Positions 1 to 5,936 of a stretch of 6,815 nucleotides of DNA are shown piece after piece (the first letter of the stretch is position 1; each line of letters opens with the position of its first letter). Position numbers and translations under genes: made by a program. Under the pieces are notes generated by a model, which made no database searches, was not told where the DNA came from, and was given only the letters and a program-made list of their open reading frames with translations. Source of the DNA: DATGQT01 sp033720695 (GTDB lineage Bacteria > Bacteroidota > Rhodothermia > Rhodothermales > Rubricoccaceae). The stretch is from NCBI GenBank assembly GCA_033720695.1, contig JAWWCA010000193.1:1-6815 (forward strand). Reading direction: 5' to 3'.

Positions 1-225
1 CGCGCGAGCACGAGCCTCCGCTTCGCGCTCCCGGCCCCGAGCGACGTCCGGCTGGCCGTCTTCGACGCGCTGGGTCGGGAGGTGGCCCTCCTCGCCGAGG
101 GGCCGCACGCCGCCGGCCCGCACGCGGCGCGGTTCGACGCCTCCGGCCTGGCCCCGGGCGCCTACGTCGTCCGCCTCACCACCGCCGACGGCTCCGAGGC
201 GCGGCGGCTGACCGTGACGCGCTGA
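1..225 (+). CDS. C-terminal end of a secreted protein with a type IX secretion (Por) sorting domain, 5' truncated
   Basis: Frame 1 is open from the first base to the TGA at 223-225, giving the last 74 residues of a longer protein. They read as a type A T9SS C-terminal sorting domain: an amphipathic opening strand (SLRFALPAPSDVRLAVFDALGREV), then GPHAAGPHAARFDASGLAPGAYVVRL and a short final strand ending RRLTVTR. The order 'v.l.vyD.lGreV..l', 'G.h...dasgLapGvYvvrl' and a terminal basic strand is the known signature of this Ig-like domain, which directs proteins through the outer membrane by the type IX system and is normally cleaved off there. The functional part of the protein lies upstream of the window, so its activity cannot be told. 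The gene ends 201 bp before the kinase and no clear terminator follows. Confidence 0.88.
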   Translation, partial: RASTSLRFALPAPSDVRLAVFDALGREVALLAEGPHAAGPHAARFDASGLAPGAYVVRLTTADGSEARRLTVTR

Positions 226-303
226 GAGTTACGATTCGGAGATCGGGGTGTCAATCAGGGAGGGCGCCGGCCGCATCCGTGGCGCGAATTCCTCGGTGTT
301 CCC

Positions 304-311
304 TACCTTGA
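304..311 (+). promoter_or_regulatory. possible promoter -7 element upstream of the sensor kinase gene
   Basis: The bases TACCTTGA lie about 115 bp before the kinase ATG in the 201-bp gap. They partly resemble the Bacteroidetes -7 element TAnnTTTG, but no convincing upstream TTG is seen at the expected distance. The gap also contains an 8-bp inverted pair, GGGAGGGC at 258-265 and GCCCTCCC at 334-341, which may be chance in such GC-rich DNA. Weak call. Confidence 0.2.
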
Positions 312-426
312 GCCTCTGACCGACCGTTTGCCGGCCCTCCCGCCTGCATCGAACGGAGCGCGAGCGGGACCCGACCCGTAGCGTCGGACCGCGCATTGCC
401 CGCATCTTCGGCGGGGGCCCCGTCCC

Positions 427-3400
427 ATGCGTGGTAGCTTCCTGCTAGGTCTCCTCGCCTGTGCTTCGGCCGCGGCGCAAGCGCCGCCCGGTGCGCCGCC
501 GCCGGTGCGGTTCGAGATCTACGGGGTGCAGGAGGGGCTCCCGGAGCCGCTCGTCAACGACCTCATCGAGGACCAGTACGGGTTCGTCTGGGTCGCGACG
601 CAGAAGGGGGTCGCCCGCTTCGACGGCCAGTCGTTCCGGACCCTCCGCCTGGGCGACGACGCCTCGGCCCTCCAGGTGTTCAAGAGCCTGGCGGAGGCGC
701 CCGACGGGGACATCTGGGCCGGCGAGGGCATGCACGGTGGACTCGTCCACTACGACCGGCAGACGGGGCAGGTGCGCCACTACCTCGCAGAGGCGGAGCC
801 CGGACGGGGCCTCAGCGAGCCGGAGGTGTTCATCGTCGAGGCGCTGGCGGACGGTCGCGTCGCCGCGTTCACGACGAACCGGGCGCAGGAGGTCGCCGAG
901 CCGACGGGGAAGTGCCTCGACCTCCTCGATCCCGAGACGGGCACGTTCACCCCCATCCGCACCGGCCTACCAGCCGGGCGGATCCCGGGGTTCCGCTGCG
1001 ACCCGCTCCTCCTCTCGCTCCATTGGTTCAACGGCCCGACCCTCCAGGACCGCCACGGCGGGCTCTGGATCGGCACGGCGGGCGGGCCCTACCGGCTCGG
1101 CCCCGGCCGGACCACTCTCCCCCTCGCGCTCCCCTCGTTCCAACGGCCGTACCCGGCGGCGGACTACGCCCGCCTCGACGCCCTCCTGGCCGCGCGACCA
1201 CCCCTCGCCGCCTTCACTCGCGTCGGGAATGATGCGGACCGCACGGCGACGTTCGACCTCACCCGGCGGACGACCCTCCTCCTCGTGGGAGCGGGCGAAT
1301 TCGACCGGAGCAGCGCCCACGACGTGGGGTGGCTGGAGAGCGCTCGGGGCGACACCCTCTGGGCCATGGACCTCCTCCGCTCGGCGTGGGCCGGCGGCCG
1401 GAGGAGCAATCAGCTCGTCGTGGACACGCTCGCGCTGCCGCCTGGGCGCTACCGGCTCCGCTACCGGAGCGACCACAACTGGAGCTTCGGCAACTGGTTT
1501 GCCCCGCACGCGCCCCCCGTGCGGCCGGCGTGGTGGGGCCTCCAGGCCCTCGCACTCTCCCCCGGCGCCGCCGATCTCCCCACCATCACGCGCCGAACCG
1601 AGCCGGACGCGACGGCTCCCGCGTTTCCCACGGCGCTGCTGGAGGGGCGCGACGGGGCGATCTGGATGGGCACGCGGCGCGGCGAGCTCCACCGCTACGA
1701 CCCGGCCACCAACCGCTATACCCCCCTCGACTTCTTCCGCCCTGCCCCCTTCGGCCTCGACCCCGCCCACGTCCGGGCCCTCCACGAGGACGAAGAGGGC
1801 GTGCTCTGGGTGGGCACCTGGGGGAAGGGGCTCTACCGCGTGGACCCCCGCACGCGAAGCGTCCGGCGCTTCCGGTTCTCGGCCCACCTCGACCCCGAGG
1901 CGTGGCCCCGCGTCGACGACGTCCGCACCATCGCCTCCGACCCCGACGGCACGGTGTGGGTGGGCACGATGTCCGGGCTCGTCCACCTCGACCCCCGGAC
2001 GGGCGGCTTCAACATCTACGGGCGCCGGTTCGAGGCCAACGCGCCACCCGGCATCGTCATCATGCGGGTGCTCAGGGGACAGGACGGCACCCTCTGGGTC
2101 AGCACCGGGTACGGAGGGCTCGCGCGTCTCGACCGGACGGCGAACGCGATCCGCGTCGTCACGCACACGGAGGGGGAGTCCTACGACCTCCCGGCCCGCC
2201 AAGTCGAGGGGTTGGTCGAAGGGGCCGACGGCACCGTCTGGGTCGGCTCCGACCGGGGCCTGATGCACTACGACCCCGCCACGGGCTCGATCATCACCCC
2301 TGACCTCGGCGCGTTCGCGACGGTGTTCGACCGGGGGGTCGTCCCGCTCCTCGCCGAACCGAACGGGGACCTCTGGCTGATCGACCGGGCGCGCCGCGTG
2401 CTGTACCGCCACAACCCCGGTGCAGGGACGCTGACGACGTTCCCGTCTCCAGAGGAGGGGTTCCCGGGTGTTCCACCGCGCCTTCGCAGGGTGGACGGGA
2501 CGTACTGGTTCGCGACGGGGAACGAGGGGCTCTTCCGGTTCGACCCAGACGACGGCTCCTTCACCCCGTACCCGTTCCGCCCCGCCCCACGCGCCAGCGG
2601 TCGCGTGGGCAGCCGGGTCCTGCCGCTCGTCTCCGACAGCCTGAATCAGCGCGAGATCCGCGTGTTCTACGGGGACCGGCGGGGCCGCCTCTGGATCGGC
2701 ACCGACGAGGGCGGCCTCGACCGCTTCGACCCCGCCACCGGCACCTTCGCCTCGTACTACAGCCCTGAGGGTGGGCTCCCGAACGTTTATGCCATTGCCG
2801 ACCGAGGGGACGGCACGCTCTGGCTGGGTGGCTGGTACGGGCTGGGCCGCTTCGACCCGGCCACCGGCGAGCACGTCCGCATCGAACCGACCGGCGGCGA
2901 GGCCCTCATCATCTACAGCCTCGTCCCGGACGCGCGCGGCTCCCTCTGGGCCGCCACCGACCGCGGCCTCCTCCGCTACGACCCCGAGCACGGGACCGCT
3001 CGCCTCTACGGCGCTGACTACGCCCTCGGCTGGCTCTACGGCCCCCTCCGGCTCCGGAGCGGTGAAATCCTCTTCCACAGCCGCGAAGGCCTCGTCGTCG
3101 TCGACCCCGACGCCCTCGAGCCGGACACGCGCCCGCCCCGCGTCGTCCTCGAAGCCCTCACCGCCGAGGGACGCGGCACCACCGAGACCATCCCCCTCCT
3201 CGACCGCGCCGCAGTCGCGCTCCCCCACTTCCGCAACGACCTCGCCCTCGCCTACGTCGGCCTCGACTACGACGCGCCCGACGACGTCACCTACGCCTAC
3301 CGCCTCGACGGCTACGACGAGCGCTGGCAGGAGGTCGGGGACCTCCGCACCGCCCGCTACCCCAACCTCCCCCCCGGCCGGTACACCTTCCGCGTCCGGG

Positions 3401-4344
3401 CGCGCAACGCCGACGGGTACTGGAGCGCCGAGGACCAGCCCGGCGCCTCCTTCTCGCTAGTCGTGCGCCCGCCGTGGTGGGAGACCGCGTGGGCCCGGCT
3501 CCTCGGCGCCCTCGCCCTCGCCGGCCTCCTCTACGGCGCCTACCGGTACCGGCTCGCCCGCCGCCTCGCCGTCGAGCGCCTCCGGCTCCGCATCGCCGCC
3601 GACCTCCACGACGACCTCGGCGCCGGCCTCACCCAGGTCTCCCTCATGAGCGAGCTCGCCCGGCGCTCCGCCAAGGAGCCCGCCCCCGAGGCAGCCGAGT
3701 GGGCAGAGAAGATCGGGGAGGAGACGCGCTCGCTCGCCGAGCGGATGCGCGACGTGGTGTGGATGATCCGGCCCGACGAGGAGGCGTGGGCCGCGCTCGA
3801 GGACCGGATGCGCGACGCGGGCGCGGGGCTCCTCGGGCCGCTCGGCGTGGCGTTCGAGATGCAGGGCGAGGCCGAGGGGCCGGCCCCGGCGCTGCCCCTG
3901 GAGGTGCGCCGGCACGTGCTGCTGGCCTACAAGGAGGCGCTGACGAACGCGGCGCGCCACGCCGGGGCCGCGCGGGTGGAGGTGGCGTGGCGGCTCTCGC
4001 GGGGGGGCCTGGTGCTGCGGGTGTGTGACGACGGCGTGGGGTTCGACCCGGAGACGGTGCAGCGCGACGGGAGCGGCGACGGGGGCGGGAACGGGCTGCG
4101 GAACCTGCGGGCGCGGGCCGAGGCGGTGGGGGGCGCGGTCGAGATCGAGAGCGGGGTGGGGTCGGGGACGTGCGTGACGTTCTCGGTGCCGCTGCGTCGG
4201 CGGCGGTGGCGGCCGTGGTCTCGCCCGGGGCCGCTGCCGCTGCCCCCGCCTGCCCCGATCCCCTCGGGCGACGGGCAGCCTGCCGCCTCCCTGCCCGCCT
4301 CTGAGCCCTCTCCCCCGACAGAGAAGAACTACCCGGCCGGGTAG
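427..4344 (+). CDS. periplasmic two-component-propeller / Y_Y_Y sensor histidine kinase (HisKA_3-HATPase_c)
   Basis: Membrane sensor kinase of 1305 residues. Residues 1-18 form a Sec signal peptide (MRGSFLLGLLACASAAAQA). Residues about 28-895 carry 13 to 15 propeller repeats of the type 'D.dGt.WvGT..GL.ryDp.T', with anchor Trp at 55, 97, 214, 413, 461, 511, 557, 605, 650, 694, 756, 799 and 841, plus degenerate units near 140-175 and 875-895. This fits two seven-bladed propellers. An unrelated stretch, about 239-398, interrupts them. A Y_Y_Y domain follows (about 905-1010), then one membrane helix (1021-1039), a HisKA_3 dimerisation domain with phosphoacceptor His1061 in ADLHDDLGAGL, and a HATPase_c domain with N-box KEALTNAARH (1169-1178), G1 DDGVGFD (1201-1207) and GNGLRNL (1221-1227). 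It has no receiver or DNA-binding domain, so it needs a separate regulator, presumably the gene at 4584. A proline-rich tail (1257-1305) is unusual. The first ATG gives a good signal peptide; no Shine-Dalgarno is seen. The ligand is unknown. Confidence 0.93.
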   Translation: MRGSFLLGLLACASAAAQAPPGAPPPVRFEIYGVQEGLPEPLVNDLIEDQYGFVWVATQKGVARFDGQSFRTLRLGDDASALQVFKSLAEAPDGDIWAGEGMHGGLVHYDRQTGQVRHYLAEAEPGRGLSEPEVFIVEALADGRVAAFTTNRAQEVAEPTGKCLDLLDPETGTFTPIRTGLPAGRIPGFRCDPLLLSLHWFNGPTLQDRHGGLWIGTAGGPYRLGPGRTTLPLALPSFQRPYPAADYARLDALLAARPPLAAFTRVGNDADRTATFDLTRRTTLLLVGAGEFDRSSAHDVGWLESARGDTLWAMDLLRSAWAGGRRSNQLVVDTLALPPGRYRLRYRSDHNWSFGNWFAPHAPPVRPAWWGLQALALSPGAADLPTITRRTEPDATAPAFPTALLEGRDGAIWMGTRRGELHRYDPATNRYTPLDFFRPAPFGLDPAHVRALHEDEEGVLWVGTWGKGLYRVDPRTRSVRRFRFSAHLDPEAWPRVDDVRTIASDPDGTVWVGTMSGLVHLDPRTGGFNIYGRRFEANAPPGIVIMRVLRGQDGTLWVSTGYGGLARLDRTANAIRVVTHTEGESYDLPARQVEGLVEGADGTVWVGSDRGLMHYDPATGSIITPDLGAFATVFDRGVVPLLAEPNGDLWLIDRARRVLYRHNPGAGTLTTFPSPEEGFPGVPPRLRRVDGTYWFATGNEGLFRFDPDDGSFTPYPFRPAPRASGRVGSRVLPLVSDSLNQREIRVFYGDRRGRLWIGTDEGGLDRFDPATGTFASYYSPEGGLPNVYAIADRGDGTLWLGGWYGLGRFDPATGEHVRIEPTGGEALIIYSLVPDARGSLWAATDRGLLRYDPEHGTARLYGADYALGWLYGPLRLRSGEILFHSREGLVVVDPDALEPDTRPPRVVLEALTAEGRGTTETIPLLDRAAVALPHFRNDLALAYVGLDYDAPDDVTYAYRLDGYDERWQEVGDLRTARYPNLPPGRYTFRVRARNADGYWSAEDQPGASFSLVVRPPWWETAWARLLGALALAGLLYGAYRYRLARRLAVERLRLRIAADLHDDLGAGLTQVSLMSELARRSAKEPAPEAAEWAEKIGEETRSLAERMRDVVWMIRPDEEAWAALEDRMRDAGAGLLGPLGVAFEMQGEAEGPAPALPLEVRRHVLLAYKEALTNAARHAGAARVEVAWRLSRGGLVLRVCDDGVGFDPETVQRDGSGDGGGNGLRNLRARAEAVGGAVEIESGVGSGTCVTFSVPLRRRRWRPWSRPGPLPLPPPAPIPSGDGQPAASLPASEPSPPTEKNYPAG
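4329..4344. promoter_or_regulatory. perfect 16-bp palindrome CTACCCG-GC-CGGGTAG, candidate response-regulator binding site
   Basis: Two 7-bp half-sites face each other across 2 bp and the site includes the stop codon of the kinase gene. The left half is part of GAACTACCCG (4326-4335), which recurs exactly at 5271-5280 and with one change at 5303-5312. Recurrence next to a LuxR/NarL-type regulator gene suggests an operator. The hairpin could instead be structural. The role is inferred. Confidence 0.4.
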
Positions 4345-4406
4345 GTGCGAAGTCCAGTCATCCCGGCGATCTTGCAATCGCAATGTGCAAGCTTTAGCTG
4401 ACACCA

Positions 4407-4527
4407 GACCCCCTGCTCGCGCTCAGATCCCCCTCGCGATCCCCGCTCGCGCGAGCTGTCCCCTTGGTCAAGGGGGACAGCTTGTGCGGTGCTTGAGCGA
4501 AGCGATGCACCGCACGAGCAGGGGGTC
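4407..4527. repeat. 121-bp palindromic element with 13-bp terminal inverted repeats and nested hairpins (REP/MITE-like)
   Basis: The ends GACCCCCTGCTCG (4407-4419) and CGAGCAGGGGGTC (4515-4527) are perfect inverted repeats. Between them are a self-complementary 12-mer GCTCGCGCGAGC (4445-4456); a hairpin of AGCTGTCCCCTT (4454-4465) with AAGGGGGACAGCT (4470-4482), one base bulged, loop GGTC; and a second hairpin of GTGCGGTGC (4484-4492) with GCACCGCAC (4507-4515), whose loop holds TGAGCGAAGCGA. There is also a near direct repeat, GATCCCCCTCGC (4426-4437) and GATCCCCGCTCGC (4438-4450). It has no open frame of note. A CTGAC occurs on both sides (4398-4402 and 4528-4532), but on the left it is 4 bp away from the repeat, so a target duplication is doubtful. 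The layout resembles dispersed extragenic palindromes or a non-autonomous element sitting between the kinase and regulator genes. No run of T follows, so a simple intrinsic terminator is less likely. Confidence 0.7.
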
Positions 4528-4554
4528 CTGACCCGAGAAGAACCTGCAACCCCC

Positions 4555-4567
4555 CGATTGTAAATCG
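4555..4567 (+). promoter_or_regulatory. AT-rich near-palindrome just before the response regulator start
   Basis: CGATT-GTA-AATCG is a 5-bp inverted repeat with a 3-bp centre, ending 16 bp before the ATG at 4584, in the only locally AT-rich patch of the gap apart from 4371-4400. The overlapping TAAATCGA (4561-4568) could serve as a -7 element giving a very short leader, or the pair could be an operator. If it is a promoter, the regulator is transcribed separately from the kinase. Weak call. Confidence 0.2.
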
Positions 4568-4583
4568 ATCCACCGTCTCGGCT

Positions 4584-5249
4584 ATGCCTGCCCCTCCCCC
4601 CAACGTCCCCCTCCTCCACGTCTTCGTTGTCGAGGACCAGCGGGACGTGCGGCGGATGCTGGGGCTGGTCATCGACGGGGCCGAGGGGTTCGCCTGCGCC
4701 GGCACGGCCGGGAGCGCCGAGGAGGCGCTGGAGGCCACACCGGAGCCGCCGCCCGACGTCGTCCTCCTCGACATCGGGCTGCCGGGGCGGAGCGGGATCG
4801 AGGCCCTCCCCGACCTCCGCGCCCACTGGCCCGACGCCGACGTCCTCATCCTCACGGTCCTCGACGACGACCGGAACGTGTTCGACGCGCTGTGCGCCGG
4901 GGCCACGGGCTACCTCCTCAAGGCGACGCCGCCGGCCGAGATCCTGACGGCGCTCCAGGAGGTCCATGCCGGCGGAGCCCCGATGTCGGCCAGCGTGGCG
5001 CGGCGTGTCGTGGACCGCCTCCAGGAGGCGACGCCGCCCCGCGCCCACCCCGAGGCCGAGCCCCTCTCGGAGCGCGAGCAGGAGGTGCTCGACCGGCTGG
5101 CCGAGGGGAAGACGTACCGGCAGATCGGCGAGGAGGTGTTCATCAGCCGGAACACCGTGGCCTACCACGTGAAGCGGATCTACGCCAAGCTCCACGCCAA
5201 GACGCGCGCCGACCTCATCGCCCACGCCCTCGGGCACGGCGACGGCTGA
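4584..5249 (+). CDS. NarL/LuxR-family response regulator
   Basis: Cytoplasmic transcription regulator of 221 residues, the usual length for this family. Residues 10-125 are a receiver domain with the acidic pair Glu17-Asp18, phosphoacceptor Asp63 in LLDIGLPG, switch Thr91 and conserved Lys113 in GYLLKAT. A short linker (about 148-160) leads to a LuxR/GerE helix-turn-helix at 161-216: LSEREQEVLDRLAEGKTYRQ, then IGEEVFISRNTVAYHVKRIY and AKLHAKTRADLIAHAL. All catalytic receiver residues are present, so it should be phosphorylated, most likely by the HisKA_3 kinase encoded 239 bp upstream on the same strand; kinases of that class typically pair with NarL-type regulators. The ATG at 4584 leaves nine residues before the first receiver strand and has no Shine-Dalgarno. 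Its own targets are unknown; the CTACCCG inverted repeats around this gene are candidates. Confidence 0.95.
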   Translation: MPAPPPNVPLLHVFVVEDQRDVRRMLGLVIDGAEGFACAGTAGSAEEALEATPEPPPDVVLLDIGLPGRSGIEALPDLRAHWPDADVLILTVLDDDRNVFDALCAGATGYLLKATPPAEILTALQEVHAGGAPMSASVARRVVDRLQEATPPRAHPEAEPLSEREQEVLDRLAEGKTYRQIGEEVFISRNTVAYHVKRIYAKLHAKTRADLIAHALGHGDG

Positions 5250-5259
5250 GCGCGACCCC

Positions 5260-5280
5260 CGGGTAGCGCGGAACTACCCG
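5260..5280. promoter_or_regulatory. inverted repeat CGGGTAG-N7-CTACCCG after the response regulator gene
   Basis: CGGGTAG (5260-5266) and CTACCCG (5274-5280) are perfect 7-bp complements separated by CGCGGAA, starting 11 bp after the regulator stop. The half-sites are those of the palindrome at 4329-4344 but point the opposite way (outward). It could be an operator or, read as RNA, a hairpin with a 7-nt loop that ends the regulator transcript, although no T-run follows. Confidence 0.4.
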
Positions 5281-5305
5281 CGAGGAGGCAGGAGAACAGT
5301 CAGGA

Positions 5306-5321
5306 CTACCCGGTCGGGGAG
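5306..5321. promoter_or_regulatory. inverted repeat CTACCCG-GT-CGGGGAG, candidate operator for the lipoprotein gene
   Basis: This has the same inward 7-2-7 layout as the palindrome at 4329-4344 with one mismatch in the right half (G for T), and the left half extends to GGACTACCCG (5303-5312). It ends 66 bp before the lipoprotein ATG, a reasonable place for an activator site upstream of a promoter. Function is inferred from recurrence and position only. Confidence 0.4.
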
Positions 5322-5344
5322 GTGACGCGTCGCACGGGCGCCGC

Positions 5345-5352
5345 TAACGTGA
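5345..5352 (+). promoter_or_regulatory. possible -7 promoter element before the lipoprotein gene
   Basis: TAACGTGA lies 35 bp before the ATG at 5388 and 23 bp after the CTACCCG repeat. It resembles TACCTTGA at 304-311 (six of eight bases) and only loosely the Bacteroidetes -7 consensus. Position is its main support. Confidence 0.18.
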
Positions 5353-5387
5353 CCGCCAGGATTCCCTCTTGCTTTTCCGGTGGTCCC

Positions 5388-5891
5388 ATGAACGCCTGGC
5401 TCCGCGTCGCTCCCCTCCTCACCGCCGCCCTCACGCTTGCCGCCTGCGACGGCCTCACGCCCTCCTCCCTTTCGGGCCCCGCCGCGGGGGCGGACGCCCG
5501 GCCCCTTCAGGCCCTCGTGCTCCCGCTGGGCCAGCCCGTCCCCCTCGACAACGGGAGCCACCTCACCTTCACGCGGATTGACACGGACAGCCGCTGCCCC
5601 GCCGGCGCGCCGTGCTGGTGGGAAGGCGAGGCGCGCGCCCGCTTCACGGTCCGGACGGCCGGCGACACCCTTTACGCCTTCCCCCTGGTCATTCCTGGCG
5701 GGACACCGCAGCAGTTCCCGCCCGAGCGCGTCCAGCCGGCGGCGGCGAACGGGTTCCTCTTCCGCCTCGTCCGGCTCCAGCCCTACCCTGGCTACCCCCC
5801 GGAGAAGGGCATGAACCCGACGGCTACCGTCCTCGTGGAGCCGTGTCCTCACCGGTGTCCCGAGGTCTGGCCGCCGCCCATCGATCAGTAG
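5388..5891 (+). CDS. predicted lipoprotein with a SRCP-x4-CWWEGEA motif, function unknown
   Basis: 167 residues. The N-terminus MNAWLRVAPLLTAALTLAAC is a lipoprotein signal with lipobox LAAC and lipidated Cys20, so the mature protein of about 148 residues is anchored in the inner or outer membrane. A low-complexity linker rich in Pro, Ala and Ser (22-40) leads to a small, probably beta-rich domain with DTDSRCP (65-71), CWWEGEARARF (76-86) and VLVEPCPHRCPE (148-159). I recall 'DSRCP...C.WaGeA' motifs from many uncharacterised bacterial lipoproteins, without a known function. Cys70, 76, 153 and 157 may form disulfides. The frame is open upstream to a GTG at 5322, but the ATG at 5388 places the signal peptide at the very start and is preferred. 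It sits 138 bp after the regulator gene and 45 bp before the delta-60 gene, so the last two may form an operon. Confidence 0.8.
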   Translation: MNAWLRVAPLLTAALTLAACDGLTPSSLSGPAAGADARPLQALVLPLGQPVPLDNGSHLTFTRIDTDSRCPAGAPCWWEGEARARFTVRTAGDTLYAFPLVIPGGTPQQFPPERVQPAAANGFLFRLVRLQPYPGYPPEKGMNPTATVLVEPCPHRCPEVWPPPIDQ

Positions 5892-5936
5892 CGTCCTCCT
5901 TGTCCCCCGGTCCCTCCTCCCAAGCCCCAATCTGCC

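Noticed and set aside
454..465. Lipobox-like LLAC (Cys12) in the kinase signal peptide
   Set aside because: The hydrophobic stretch before it is very short, and the sequence continues to a good signal peptidase I site (AAAQA). A lipid anchor on a protein already held by a membrane helix is unlikely, though not excluded.
461..2263. A 600-codon + strand frame overlapping the kinase in another frame
   Set aside because: Its product is almost only Arg, Ser, Pro, Thr, Ala and Gly, as expected from an out-of-frame reading of GC-rich DNA; no family signature.
427..2990. Tandem DNA repeats within the kinase gene
   Set aside because: The recurrence of GACGGCAC...TGGGTGGGCAC-like words reflects the protein propeller repeats, which have diverged; it is not a separate DNA repeat array or CRISPR.
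967..3228. Long minus-strand open frame (753 codons) opposite the sensor kinase gene
   Set aside because: It is a shadow frame caused by high GC. Its translation is low-complexity (rich in Val, Glu, Arg, Gly and Ala) with no domain motif, while the + strand shows unmistakable propeller repeats throughout.
3457..5237. Minus-strand frames of 315 and 302 codons opposite the kinase end, the gap and the regulator
   Set aside because: They lie opposite clear HATPase_c and response-regulator domains, have low-complexity products and run straight through the palindromic element.
5260..5280. Intrinsic terminator after the regulator gene
   Set aside because: A 7-bp stem exists, but there is no T-run after it, and the same half-sites occur in two other places with different geometry, which fits protein binding better than termination.
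5322..5387. Upstream GTG start for the lipoprotein, adding 22 residues
   Set aside because: The extension is not hydrophobic and would put the lipobox at residue 42, too far from the N-terminus; the ATG at 5388 gives a standard lipoprotein signal.
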